A stretch of 64,000 nucleotides of DNA from Ga0077560 sp046330435 (GCA_046330435.1 JAXLST010000007.1:186001-250000); one strand, 5' to 3'. Shown: positions 8,269 to 17,006, numbered from the stretch's first letter. The notes: generated from the letters alone by a model not told the origin. A program made the numbers and translations.

Positions 8269-8826
8269 TGATCCGGGACTGTTGTCGCGCCGGTTTTTCA
8301 GAACCGTTCCGGCCCGGCAGTCGTTTGGCGCTGATGGCCCACGGGGGGTTTGGCCCCTGGAACCGCGCCTTACGGCTGCCCGGCGTCAGCTTTCAGGTCG
8401 CCATCCATGGCTCCCGGCTGCTCAACCTTGCCGTCCACATTTTCTTGTGGTGCGCCTTCCGGGGTTGGCGTCCTCACGGGTACTGAAGGTTGATTCCCGG
8501 TGCGACCACGACTCGTGATCGAGGGTTGATTCCGCCCATCCATGGGCGGAGGACAAGCATTCAGTTGGCGCGCAGGGACGTCAGCGAGTCGATTTGCAGG
8601 AGACGCCCATCAGTACCCGTGAGGACGCCTCGCAGGTGATCCGCAGAGCAACACATTGTGGATGGCGAGGGTCGGGATCCGGGAGGCATGGATGCCGACC
8701 TCAAAGCTGATGCCAGAGCAGCCGTAAGGCGCGGTTCCAGGCGCAAACCCCCCGTCGGCCCTCAGCGCCAAACGACTGCCGGGCCGGAACGTTCTGAGAA
8801 ACGGGCGCGACAACAATCCCGGATCC
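8269..8826. repeat. Long imperfect inverted repeat (about 218-bp arms)
   Basis: The left arm is 8269-8486 and the right arm 8610-8826. Aligned by eye as reverse complements, they match at roughly 80% of positions, with near-identical stretches around GTTGTCGCGCC, CCGGCCCGGCAGTCGTTTGG, AACCGCGCCTTACGGCTGC and TCCTCACGGGTACTGA. The 123-bp centre holds a small palindrome (CCGCCCAT, 2 bases, ATGGGCGG at 8532-8549) and two direct copies of GGTTGATTCC. Short open frames in the arms mirror each other and are by-products of the repeat. It resembles a decayed, transposase-less mobile element or a very long RNA hairpin; which one is unknown. Confidence 0.8.
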
Positions 8827-8841
8827 CAGCCCCCTGGCGAG

Positions 8842-9129
8842 TTGCACGCGCCCGGCACTGCCCGGCGGCAGCTGTGCGCCGTCGGGGTGATGTGGCTGCT
8901 GATGACGCTCGCGTTCGAATGGGGCGGGAGCCTCATGATCGGGCGGCCGGTGTCCGAGATCCTTGTGGGCTGGCACGTGGAGCGCGGCTACATGTGGCCG
9001 TACGTGCTGCTGACCTACCTCACGGCGCCAGCGCTCGCCGGGGCGGTCGTGCGGAGGCGGGGGAGCCCGCCCGAGTCGGGTGTTTCGCAACGCCCCGGGC
9101 GCTCAACTCATCGCGTTTCCGGCCGATGA
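8842..9129 (+). pseudogene. Probable C-terminal remnant of a small integral membrane protein
   Basis: The frame encodes GVMWLLMTLAFEWGGSLMIG and a second hydrophobic stretch (MWPYVLLTYLTAPALAG). This pattern, from memory, matches the second half of a family of about 130-residue bacterial membrane proteins with a TxxFE core. The expected N-terminal membrane segments are absent: upstream, the frame runs into the right arm of the inverted repeat, and only a TTG at 8842 is available as a start, with no ribosome-binding site. It is therefore read as a gene whose 5' half was lost. A short functional protein is not excluded. Confidence 0.5.
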
Positions 9130-9250
9130 GGGGGACGTGATCGGCCCCCGTCCGGGGACCGGACACCGCATCCCCTGGTCCAGGAAGGGCCGCCGGCTGC
9201 GCGATTGACCGCCATGGAGGGCTGACCCCCGGAGCGCCGGACCCGGCTCC

Positions 9251-10315
9251 ATGGCTGACGACCGCACAGAGAAAGCAACACCGAAACGCCGGGATGAAGC
9301 GCGGTCCCGGGGGCAGGTGGCGCGGTCGACCGAGCTCAACACGGGGGCCGGCCTGCTCGCGCTGTTCATGCTGCTCGCGGCGTTCGGCGGGTCGATGCTG
9401 ACCAGCTTCGCCGACATCATGACCGGCTTCCTGGGGAGCGCCGGGGAGACGGGGGAGATCACCCCCGGCACCGGCTTCCAGATGCTGATGGACACGGGGA
9501 TGAAGGCGATCCGCCTCACCGCCCCGTTCGCGATCGGCGGTCTCGTGGTGGGCGTGCTCATGTCCGCCCTCCAGGTGCGGCCCGGGTTCTTCCCGAAGGT
9601 CATCTCGCCGCGGTTCTCGGCGATCAACCCGCTCACCGGGGCGAAGCGGCTGTTCTCCATCCGGTCCCTCGCGCACCTGGTGAAGGACCTCCTGAAGATC
9701 GGGATCGTCGCGACGGTGACCTGGTGGTCGCTGCGCGGCCAGATGGACACGCTGCTGAACCTCACGGGTGCCGACCCGCAGGCCTCACTCGGGGTCGTCG
9801 CGAGCATCGTGATGAAGCTCGGCTTCTCCGTCGCCGGCGCGTACATCGTCCTGGCGATCGCCGACGTCATCTACGAGCGCTGGCAGCACGAGCGCGACAT
9901 GCGGATGAGCAAGGACGAGGTGAAGCGGGAGGCCAAGGAGGGCGACATCGCCCCCGAGGTGAAGGCCCAGATGAAGCGCCGCCAGCGGGAGATGGCGGTG
10001 CGCCGCATGATGACCGCCGTCCCCGACGCGGACGTCGTGATCACGAACCCGACGCACTTCGCCGTCGCCCTGAAGTACCGGCGCAACCTGCCCGCCCCCG
10101 TCGTGGTGGCGAAGGGCGCCGACCAGATCGCGCTGCGCATCCGCGCGGTCGCCGCCGAGCACGGGGTCACCGTGATGGAGGACCCGCCGCTCGCCCGGTC
10201 CCTGTACGCCGCGGTCGAGGTGGGGCAGTTCATCCCCGCCGAGGCGTTCGCGGCGGTCGCCGAGATCCTCGCCCACGTCTACCGCGTCGCCGGCCGCGAG
10301 CCGGCCGTCGCGTGA
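9251..10315 (+). CDS. flhB: FlhB flagellar export switch protein
   Basis: The 354-residue protein has four hydrophobic segments in its first 210 residues and a cytoplasmic C-terminal domain with the self-cleavage motif NPTH at residues 266-269 (context DVVITNPTHFAVAL). FlhB is the substrate-specificity switch of the flagellar type III export apparatus. The N-terminus (MADDRTEKATPKRRDEAR) is typical and fixes the ATG at 9251. flhA follows after 13 bp. The gene is separated from fliR by the chemotaxis block and the repeat region, whereas in many genomes fliR and flhB are adjacent. Confidence 0.97.
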   Translation: MADDRTEKATPKRRDEARSRGQVARSTELNTGAGLLALFMLLAAFGGSMLTSFADIMTGFLGSAGETGEITPGTGFQMLMDTGMKAIRLTAPFAIGGLVVGVLMSALQVRPGFFPKVISPRFSAINPLTGAKRLFSIRSLAHLVKDLLKIGIVATVTWWSLRGQMDTLLNLTGADPQASLGVVASIVMKLGFSVAGAYIVLAIADVIYERWQHERDMRMSKDEVKREAKEGDIAPEVKAQMKRRQREMAVRRMMTAVPDADVVITNPTHFAVALKYRRNLPAPVVVAKGADQIALRIRAVAAEHGVTVMEDPPLARSLYAAVEVGQFIPAEAFAAVAEILAHVYRVAGREPAVA

Positions 10316-10328
10316 CGGAGCCCGCTGA

Positions 10329-12428
10329 ATGAGCACGGACGCCACCGCAGTCGCCCCCGGCAACCGGGGCATGAACGTCATCGACCGCGTCACCGGCTAC
10401 GGCGACGTGATGATCGCCCTCGCGATCGTCGCGATCGTCGGGATGATGATCATCCCGATGCCGAAGGCGCTGCTGGACGTGATGCTCACGTTCAACATCT
10501 CGATGGCGCTGTCGGTGGTCCTCGCGACCATCTACACCACCGAGCCGCTGCAGTTCTCGATCTTCCCGAGCCTGCTGCTCGTCGCGACCCTGTTCCGCCT
10601 GGCGCTCAACATCTCGAGCACCAGGCTCATCCTGCTGCACGGCGACGCCGGCGAGGTCATCGCCGCGTTCGGCCAGTTCGTCGTCGGCGGGAACATCGTC
10701 GTCGGCCTCATCGTCTTCGCGATCCTGATCGTCATCCAATTCGTGGTCATCACGAACGGTGCGGGACGCGTCGCCGAGGTGGCCGCCAGGTTCACCCTCG
10801 ACGCCATGCCCGGCAAGCAGATGGCGATCGACGCCGACCTGAACGCCGGCGTGATCACCGACGAGGAGGCCCAGAAGCGCCGCACCGCCATCTCCAAGGA
10901 GGCGGACTTCTACGGCGCCATGGACGGTGCGTCCAAGTTCGTGAAGGGCGACGCCATCGCCGCCGTCCTCATCGTGTTCATCAACCTCGTCGGCGGCATG
11001 GCCGTCGGCGTGCTGCAGCAGGGGATGGGCGTCTCCGAGGCGATCCAGCACTTCTCGCTGCTCACCGTCGGTGAGGGTCTGGTCAACCAGATCCCGGCGC
11101 TGCTCATCTCCACCGCCACCGGCATCATCGTCACCCGTGCCGCGGGCGAGTCCGACCTCGGCAAGGACCTCACCAAGCAGCTCACCGCCCAGCCGCGGGC
11201 GCTGATGATCACGGGCGTGGTCGTCACGTCGATGGGCCTGGTGCCGGGCCTCCCGACGCTGCCGTTCTTCATCATCGGCGGCGCCGTCATCGCCCTGTCC
11301 CTGGTGCTCAAGCGCGGCCACGAGGCCGAGGCGGAGGCCGCCAAGGAGGAGGAGTCCGCGGCGCTCGCCACCCGGCCGTCCGAGCCGGAGAACGTCGCCC
11401 AGCTGCTGCCCCTGGACCCCCTGGAGCTGGAGATCGGCTACGGCCTCATCCCGCTCGTGGACAAGGAGGAGGGCGGCGACCTGCTCGGCCGCGTCGCCAT
11501 GGTGCGCCGCCAGACCGCCACCGAGCTCGGCCTGTCGCTCGCCCCCATCCGCATCCGGGACAACATCCAGCTGAGCTCCCACGAGTACGCCATCAAGATC
11601 CGCGGCGTCGAGGTGGCGCGCTGGGGCCTCATGCCCGGCCAGCTGCTCGCCATGAACCCGGGCACCGCCGACGCGCACCTGGACGGCATCCCCACCACCG
11701 AGCCGGCGTTCGGCCTGCCGGCGGTGTGGATCAGCGACAGCCAGCGGGAGCAGGCGGAGATCAGCGGTTACACGGTCGTGGACCCCACCTCCCTGGTGGT
11801 CACGCACCTTTCGGAGATCATCCGCCGCGACGCCGACGAGCTGCTGTCCCGCCAGGACACGCGGTCCCTCCTCGACCAGCTCAAGGAGCGCTACCCCGCC
11901 GCCGTCGACGAGCTCGTGCCCGACCACCTGTCGGTCGGCGAGGTGCAGCGCGTCCTGCAGCACCTGCTGGCGGAGGGCGTCTCCATCCGGGACCTGGTCA
12001 CGATCCTGGAGACCCTCGGCGACAAGGCCAAGATCACCAAGGACGTCGGGATCCTCGCGGAGTACTGCCGCCAGGCCCTGGCCCGCGTCATCTGCGGCCG
12101 GTACCTCGACGAGCGCGGCACCCTGCGCGCCATCACGCTCGACCCGGACCTGGACCGCGAGATCGCGGAGTCCGTCACCCGCACCGAGGACGGGGCGCAC
12201 CCGTCCATGGACCCCCACCGGCTCGGCGAGCTGCTCGAGGTCCTCATGCAGCAGGCCGAGGCCGCGCAGGCCATCGGCGCGCCGGCGGTGGTGCTGTGCA
12301 GCGCCGCGACCCGCCGGCACCTGAAGGCCCTCACCGTCCACGCACTGCCCAACCTGACCGTCCTCTCCTACAACGAGATCCTCCCCGACGTGCGAGTCGA
12401 GCCCGTCGGGATGGCACGCGTCGCCTGA
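10329..12428 (+). CDS. flhA: FlhA flagellar export gate protein
   Basis: The 699-residue protein shows the FHIPEP family pattern: eight hydrophobic segments in the N-terminal half (about residues 25-320), the conserved FRLALNISSTRLIL and DAMPGKQMAIDADLNAG motifs, and a large C-terminal cytoplasmic domain (about 345-699) that docks export chaperones. It forms the nonameric export gate and uses the proton motive force. Length is normal for the family. flhF starts 18 bp downstream after an AAGGAGCGAG ribosome-binding site. Confidence 0.97.
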   Translation: MSTDATAVAPGNRGMNVIDRVTGYGDVMIALAIVAIVGMMIIPMPKALLDVMLTFNISMALSVVLATIYTTEPLQFSIFPSLLLVATLFRLALNISSTRLILLHGDAGEVIAAFGQFVVGGNIVVGLIVFAILIVIQFVVITNGAGRVAEVAARFTLDAMPGKQMAIDADLNAGVITDEEAQKRRTAISKEADFYGAMDGASKFVKGDAIAAVLIVFINLVGGMAVGVLQQGMGVSEAIQHFSLLTVGEGLVNQIPALLISTATGIIVTRAAGESDLGKDLTKQLTAQPRALMITGVVVTSMGLVPGLPTLPFFIIGGAVIALSLVLKRGHEAEAEAAKEEESAALATRPSEPENVAQLLPLDPLELEIGYGLIPLVDKEEGGDLLGRVAMVRRQTATELGLSLAPIRIRDNIQLSSHEYAIKIRGVEVARWGLMPGQLLAMNPGTADAHLDGIPTTEPAFGLPAVWISDSQREQAEISGYTVVDPTSLVVTHLSEIIRRDADELLSRQDTRSLLDQLKERYPAAVDELVPDHLSVGEVQRVLQHLLAEGVSIRDLVTILETLGDKAKITKDVGILAEYCRQALARVICGRYLDERGTLRAITLDPDLDREIAESVTRTEDGAHPSMDPHRLGELLEVLMQQAEAAQAIGAPAVVLCSAATRRHLKALTVHALPNLTVLSYNEILPDVRVEPVGMARVA

Positions 12429-12446
12429 CAAGGAGCGAGCTGACCG

Positions 12447-14264
12447 ATGCAGATCAAGCAGTTCACCGGATCCTCCGTCGATGAGATCCTCAAGCAGATC
12501 CGCGCGGAGCTCGGCGACGACGCCGTGATCATCCAGACCCGCCGCATCGTGCGCGGCGGGATCGGCGGCTTCTTCGGCCGCGAGATGATCGAGGTCACCG
12601 CGGCGGAGGGCGTCGAGGACGAGGCCGGGCGCGAGCAGCTCAACCGCGCCGCCGCCCGGTCGGTGCTGGACGTCCACGACGACGAGGACGACCTCCCCAA
12701 CCCGTTCGCCCGGCACCTGCAGCACCGGATGTCCGCCGCCACCGAGGCGGAGGCCGACCCGCGGATGTACGACGGCCCGGCCGCGTCGCCCGCGAACGTG
12801 TACGCCCGGAACGCCCAGGTCGCCGAGCCGGAGGAGCGCCCGTTCGCGCCCGCCGGCCCGGAGCGCACCCAGGCGATCATCGAGGCGGCCCGCGACGCCA
12901 TGCGGCAGGCCCGCGCGGCCCGCGACGAGCAGAGCGCCGTGGCCGAGGCCCCGGCCCGCACGGTCACCGGCCTGCCGGAGCCGCCGCAGTTCATTCCCGC
13001 CGCCCGTCCGGCCGCCCGCACCGCCGGCGGCATGAACGTGGTGCCGGACGCCGACGACCCCGGCGTCGCCCTGCCCGTGTGGGAGCGCGTCGAGACCGCC
13101 CAGCCGGCCCCGCGCCGCCGCAACGCCGCGGACTCCGCCGAGTACGCGGAGCAGGTCGCCGCCCAGTTCGAGGCCCCCGCCGCCTTCGTCCCGGTGATCG
13201 ACGAGCCCGTGATCGAGGAGATCGAGGAGGAGCCGGCGCCCGCCCCGGCCCCGCGCCGCCGCGCCGCCGCCAAGCCGGCCGCCGAGGCCGCGCCCGCCCC
13301 GGCCCGCGTCCGCACGGCCCCGCGCCGCGCCGCCGCGCCGCCGCCCCCGCCGGCCATCGAGGACGACGACGAGGAGTTCGAGGACCTCCCGGTGGAGATG
13401 GAGGAGGAGGCCGTCGCGATCGCCGAGGAGCCCATCGCCCCGGCGCCGCAGCGCCCCGCCGCCCGCCAGGTGGTGGTGTCCGCCGCCGATCCGTCCGCCG
13501 GTCCCGGGAAGGCCCTGGAGGCCGTCCGCGGCGAGCTGCTGGGCGCCGGCGTGGACGCCCGCTACCTCGACCCGTTCCTCGACGGCTTCGCCCGCACCTG
13601 CCTGCCGTTCAGCGACGGGGACGCCCTGCGCGACTCCGTGCGCGGCTGGTTCGCCTCGCGCCTGCCCGTGCCGCGTGAGTGGAAGGGCCGGCCCGCCGGC
13701 CACATGCTCGCGTTCGTCGGCCAGAGCGGCGTCGGCAAGAGCACCGTCGTGAGCAAGCTCGCCTGGCGCCTGCACGCCGCGGGGCAGTCCGTCGCGGTCA
13801 TCTGCGCCGGGGGCAACCCGGACCCCACCCTCGAGGCCGTCACCCAGCGCCTCGGCCTGGCCCTGGCCATCGCCGAGGACGGGGACGCGATCGCCCAGGC
13901 CCGTGCGGAGCTCGCCGGGCACGACGCGATCCTGGTGGACACCCCGGGCCGCTCCCACAAGAACCTCGGCGACATGGAGGAGCTCGGCCGCCTGCTCACC
14001 CCGTGCAAGGCGGAGGAGGTCCACCTGGTCCTCCCGGTCGCCGTGCACCTGGCGGACCTCGGCGACGTGTCCCGCCGGTTCCGGCTCGCGGGCGTGAACC
14101 GCCTCACCCTCACCAAGCTCGACGAGACGCGGTTCCTGGGCAACCTGGTGAACGTGCCCCTGCGGATGGCGAAGCCGCTGGCGTTCCTCGCCGACGGCCC
14201 CGGCGTCCCCGGCGACCTGTCGCCGGCCGACCCGGTGAAGGTCGCGGAGCTGCTGCTGCCGTGA
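12447..14264 (+). CDS. flhF: FlhF-like SRP-type GTPase with unusual G domain
   Basis: The 605-residue protein starts with the FlhF N-terminal signature MQIKQFTGSSVDEILKQI, has a long Ala/Pro/Glu-rich middle (about 60-350) and a C-terminal SRP-type GTPase domain: P-loop GQSGVGKST near residue 425, DTPGRSHKN, and TKLDET. FlhF places or numbers flagella at the pole in many bacteria. The DTYR segment expected after the P-loop is replaced by CAGGNPDPTLEA, so nucleotide handling may differ. The stop overlaps the PilZ gene by 4 bp. No flhG/ylxH gene follows, although the ParA at 29.5 kb could be compared. Confidence 0.88.
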   Translation: MQIKQFTGSSVDEILKQIRAELGDDAVIIQTRRIVRGGIGGFFGREMIEVTAAEGVEDEAGREQLNRAAARSVLDVHDDEDDLPNPFARHLQHRMSAATEAEADPRMYDGPAASPANVYARNAQVAEPEERPFAPAGPERTQAIIEAARDAMRQARAARDEQSAVAEAPARTVTGLPEPPQFIPAARPAARTAGGMNVVPDADDPGVALPVWERVETAQPAPRRRNAADSAEYAEQVAAQFEAPAAFVPVIDEPVIEEIEEEPAPAPAPRRRAAAKPAAEAAPAPARVRTAPRRAAAPPPPPAIEDDDEEFEDLPVEMEEEAVAIAEEPIAPAPQRPAARQVVVSAADPSAGPGKALEAVRGELLGAGVDARYLDPFLDGFARTCLPFSDGDALRDSVRGWFASRLPVPREWKGRPAGHMLAFVGQSGVGKSTVVSKLAWRLHAAGQSVAVICAGGNPDPTLEAVTQRLGLALAIAEDGDAIAQARAELAGHDAILVDTPGRSHKNLGDMEELGRLLTPCKAEEVHLVLPVAVHLADLGDVSRRFRLAGVNRLTLTKLDETRFLGNLVNVPLRMAKPLAFLADGPGVPGDLSPADPVKVAELLLP

Positions 14265-14950
14265 CGCTGTTCCTCGCCAGACGTGAGGCCGGCGGGCCCG
14301 GCCCGCTGCCGCTGCCCGGCACCGAGGTGTGGCTGGAGGACCTCCCCATGGGTCCGCTCGGCACCATCGTCTCGGAGCTGCGGGGCGACCGCATCCGGCT
14401 GGAGCCGCCGCGCCTCGGCGGCAACGAGGTGGCGCTCGCGCCCGGCAGGGAGCTGGCGATCACCTACTCGGCGGGCGAGGTGCCGTGCGAGGCGCGCGTC
14501 ATCACCGTCACGGCCGACCCGGACGACGCCCCCGGGCTGTGGCTGCACGTCCGCGAGGTGTCGCGGATGCAGCGGCGCTCGGCGGTGCGCGTGCCGGTGC
14601 AGCTCATCGCCCGGCTCCTGCCCGACGGCGCCCCCGCGGACGCGGCGGTGGCGGAGGTCCTGGAGTCCGGGGTCACCGAGGACCTGTCCGCCAGCGGCGT
14701 GCTGGTGCGCCTGAGCGACCCCGTCGACGTCGGCGGGCGGGCGCGCCTGGTCATCCACTGCGGCGGCGACGTCGGCGATGTGGAGGTCGTGGCGACGGTG
14801 GTCCGCGTGGACCGGGAGGACCGGTCGGCCCGCCCGTACCGGGCGGCCCTCACGTTCCCCGACATCGACCGCGAGGCGGAGTCGCGCCTCGTGAAGTTCC
14901 TGTTCGAACGCCAGCGCGTGCTCCGGCGGCGCGCGAGCGGGATGGAGTAG
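14261..14950 (+). CDS. PilZ-domain (YcgR-like) c-di-GMP effector
   Basis: The 229-residue protein has an N-terminal beta-rich YcgR-like region (residues 1-110) and a C-terminal PilZ domain with the c-di-GMP motifs: RRSAVR near residue 107 and DLSASGV near 144. Such proteins slow or stop flagellar rotation or alter export when c-di-GMP rises. GTG 14261 overlaps the flhF stop, so it belongs to the flagellar operon. The next gene starts 3 bp after its stop. Confidence 0.88.
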   Translation: MTLFLARREAGGPGPLPLPGTEVWLEDLPMGPLGTIVSELRGDRIRLEPPRLGGNEVALAPGRELAITYSAGEVPCEARVITVTADPDDAPGLWLHVREVSRMQRRSAVRVPVQLIARLLPDGAPADAAVAEVLESGVTEDLSASGVLVRLSDPVDVGGRARLVIHCGGDVGDVEVVATVVRVDREDRSARPYRAALTFPDIDREAESRLVKFLFERQRVLRRRASGME

Positions 14951-14953
14951 CGG

Positions 14954-15289
14954 ATGGCGAAGGACGCGAAGGTACCGAAGACGGCGAAGGGCGGCGACAC
15001 CGGGGCGGTGGGCCTGTGGACCCAGCGCGCCCGCGGCATCGGCCTGCTGCTGGGCTTCGGCATCGCCTACTGGATCTCCCGGGGGGAGGGCCTGCCCACC
15101 TCCGACGCGATCCTGCGCGGCGTGATCGGCGCGTTCGCCATGTCGCTGGTGTGCTGGTGGTGCGCGCTCCTGGTGATCCAGGCGCTCATGCGCACCGCCG
15201 TGCACCGGCAGAACGAGCAGCTCGCGGCCGCCGCGGAGTTCGCGGCGGCGGCCGATGACGAGCCCTCCGGCCCGGAGGGGAACCCGTGA
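14954..15289 (+). CDS. Small two-segment membrane protein of the flagellar operon
   Basis: An uncharacterised 111-residue protein has a Lys-rich N-terminus, two likely membrane helices (about residues 26-42 and 52-76, the second with VCWWCALLVIQAL) and an acidic Ala-rich tail. The gene starts 3 bp after the PilZ gene and so is very probably co-transcribed. No known domain was recognised. Position suggests a motility-linked role, which is an inference only. Confidence 0.65.
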   Translation: MAKDAKVPKTAKGGDTGAVGLWTQRARGIGLLLGFGIAYWISRGEGLPTSDAILRGVIGAFAMSLVCWWCALLVIQALMRTAVHRQNEQLAAAAEFAAAADDEPSGPEGNP

Positions 15290-15315
15290 GCGTCCAGAGG
15301 AAGGGGTGAGGGGTG

Positions 15316-15573
15316 ATGTCGAGTCTCACGATCGGCGGCCCTCGGTGGTTCCCGGCGTTCGACGCCTCGACCGTCGGCATCGGGCACTCCGAGCGGCCCA
15401 GGCCGCTGCCGGACCAGGCGCGCGGCAGGCAGGTGAGCGGTTCCGACGCGAAACCGGAGGATGAGGGCGAGGACACCCGCGACCCCCGCCGCCGGCCGCA
15501 GGACGCCGCCCGCCCGGGCGGCGCGCCCGACCCGTCCGGGAACGCGGGCCGCCGGCTCGACGCGTTCGCCTGA
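15316..15573 (+). CDS. Small disordered protein of unknown function
   Basis: A predicted 85-residue protein, probably disordered: after a short ordered-looking start (SLTIGGPRWFPAFDASTVG) it is rich in Arg, Pro, Asp and Gly. ATG 15316 follows GGGGTGAGGGG; a GTG one codon earlier is possible. Its stop overlaps the ATG of the next gene, which supports translation. No family was recognised. Because low-complexity GC-rich frames can be spurious, confidence is moderate. Confidence 0.45.
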   Translation: MSSLTIGGPRWFPAFDASTVGIGHSERPRPLPDQARGRQVSGSDAKPEDEGEDTRDPRRRPQDAARPGGAPDPSGNAGRRLDAFA

Positions 15574-16118
15574 TGGCCGACCGCAACGGCGCGCGGCCCG
15601 CATACCTGGTGGTCCACTCCGATGACGACGGCACGTACGTCGGCGGGCTCATGCTCACCGACGAGAGCGGCCTTCCGGTGGACTTCCGCTACACCGACCC
15701 CATCACCCCCACGCGCCTGCAGCGCGCCCTCTACGGGGGCGCGCTCGACCGGTACCTGCGCGCCGACGTGGTCGCCGCCACGCTGCTGAAGGCCGCGAGC
15801 GAGCCGCCGACGGTGCTGCTGGTGGAGGACGAGTCCCTGCTGGACGCGATCGACGCGGAATGCCCGGTGGCGGTCATCGGCCCGTCCCGCGTGCCGCCGC
15901 TCGGCGCCGCCGGCACGACCCGCACCGACACCCCGGGCGAGACGCTGGTGCAGGTCACCGAGGGCGCCAACCCCGTGCGCATCAGCCTCGCCGACCCCGC
16001 CCGCACGGCCGAGGTCACCGCGGCCCTGGTCGCCCTGGGCGCGCGCATGGATCCCCTGGAGCCGACCGACCGGGTGCGCGCGGCGCTGGAGCTCATCGCC
16101 GCCGGCGAGAGCGTCTAG
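15573..16118 (+). CDS. Conserved-looking protein of unknown function
   Basis: The 181-residue protein has a structured N-terminal half with a beta-strand pattern (AYLVVHSDDDGTYVGGLMLT) followed by GLPVDFRYTDPITPTRLQRA and YGGALDRYL, which reads like a conserved globular family rather than a random frame. The middle has LLVEDESLL and the C-terminus is helical. The ATG overlaps the preceding stop, and the next gene starts 9 bp later. I cannot name a function; it may form a pair with the downstream gene. Confidence 0.65.
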   Translation: MADRNGARPAYLVVHSDDDGTYVGGLMLTDESGLPVDFRYTDPITPTRLQRALYGGALDRYLRADVVAATLLKAASEPPTVLLVEDESLLDAIDAECPVAVIGPSRVPPLGAAGTTRTDTPGETLVQVTEGANPVRISLADPARTAEVTAALVALGARMDPLEPTDRVRAALELIAAGESV

Positions 16119-16127
16119 CCGCACCCG

Positions 16128-16913
16128 ATGGCCCGGCGGACCGTCGCCGAGGAGCTCCGCCGCGTCCTCGCGAAGCTGGGCGGGACCCCGCGCACGCGGG
16201 AGGTGCCCCCGCCGGAGGTCGGCGTCCACACGGCCGGGCTGTGCGTGGCGACCGCCGAGCCCCTGGGCCTCGGCATCGACTCCGGCGTCGGGCACGTGCC
16301 CGCGCCGCGGGCCGAGCCACGGGCCGCACGGGTGGAGGTGTCCGCCGCGGAGGGGCGCGGCCTGGCGACCGTCCTGCGCCCGGGTCCGGTCCGGATGGCG
16401 GCCGTGCGCTTCGGCGCCCCGCCGGTCCGGGAGGGCTCGCTCGCGTCGGTGCTGCGGGTGCACGAGGGGCGGGTCTCCGGCCTCGCGGCCGCGGCTCGTC
16501 CGGTCGCGCTGTGCGCCGCGACGGCCGTGCCCGCCCACCGGCCGCTCGGGGGCGCGGTGCCGGGTCACGTCCCGCCGCTGCCGCCGCTGGTCGCGCTGGG
16601 CGCCCGGCCGCGGCCCGACGGGCCCCTGCTGCTCGCGCACCGCACCCGGGTGGACTGGGGGCTCATGGACCGCGTGCGCCTGGCCCGCGACTGGGGACGC
16701 GTCCTGCGGGACCACCGCTTCCCGGCCGAGGAGCTCCAGCTGGTGGGGGTGTTCGGGCCCATCGCGCTGGCGGCGGTGGCGTCGGTGGCCCTGGGCGCCG
16801 ACGGCCGTCTGGCGGTGCGGCTCACCCGTCCCCGGCTGCCGGGTCCGGCCGGCGACGTGGTGATCGCCCGGCACGAGCCCACGGGCACGCTCCTGCGCAC
16901 CGACGTCGGCTGA
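16128..16913 (+). CDS. Protein of unknown function, end of the flagellar operon
   Basis: The 261-residue protein begins with a basic helix (MARRTVAEELRRVLAKLGG) and continues with alternating hydrophobic strands and many Ala/Pro/Gly residues; VDWGLMDRVRLARDWGRVL near residue 180 looks like a helical element. No signal peptide or membrane helix is obvious. A GC-rich hairpin just after the stop and a new promoter-like element mark it as the last gene of the operon. No family was recognised. Confidence 0.6.
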   Translation: MARRTVAEELRRVLAKLGGTPRTREVPPPEVGVHTAGLCVATAEPLGLGIDSGVGHVPAPRAEPRAARVEVSAAEGRGLATVLRPGPVRMAAVRFGAPPVREGSLASVLRVHEGRVSGLAAAARPVALCAATAVPAHRPLGGAVPGHVPPLPPLVALGARPRPDGPLLLAHRTRVDWGLMDRVRLARDWGRVLRDHRFPAEELQLVGVFGPIALAAVASVALGADGRLAVRLTRPRLPGPAGDVVIARHEPTGTLLRTDVG

Positions 16914-16930
16914 CGCCCGCCGCGCGGGCG
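16914..16930 (+). terminator. Hairpin after the flagellar operon
   Basis: CGCCCGC and GCGGGCG form a perfect 7-bp stem with a 3-base loop, beginning at the first base after the stop codon of the preceding gene. There is no T-tract, as is common for GC-rich genomes, so termination strength is uncertain. Confidence 0.5.
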
Positions 16931-16948
16931 GACGCCCGTCCGGCTCAA

Positions 16949-16954
16949 TACGAT
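16949..16954 (+). promoter_or_regulatory. -10 element TACGAT upstream of the L,D-transpeptidase gene
   Basis: TACGAT stands out in an otherwise GC-rich gap 53 bp before the ATG at 17007 and just after the operon-end hairpin. No clear -35 hexamer is seen at 17 bp. The same hexamer precedes hisC. Confidence 0.45.
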
Positions 16955-17006
16955 CACCCGGTTCCCCGGTTGCGAACGGCGGTCCGAACCGCCGAAAGGG
17001 TGTGAG

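Noticed and set aside
8240..8518. Small forward and reverse open frames within the inverted repeat (also 8610-8936 on the reverse strand)
   Set aside because: The frames mirror each other because the arms are complementary; they lack ribosome-binding sites and any known domain.
10230..14048. Very long reverse-strand open frame (over 1200 codons) opposite flhA and flhF
   Set aside because: It is a by-product of high GC content and codon bias on the coding strand; its His/Arg/Gly-rich sequence has no domain, while the forward genes are unmistakable.
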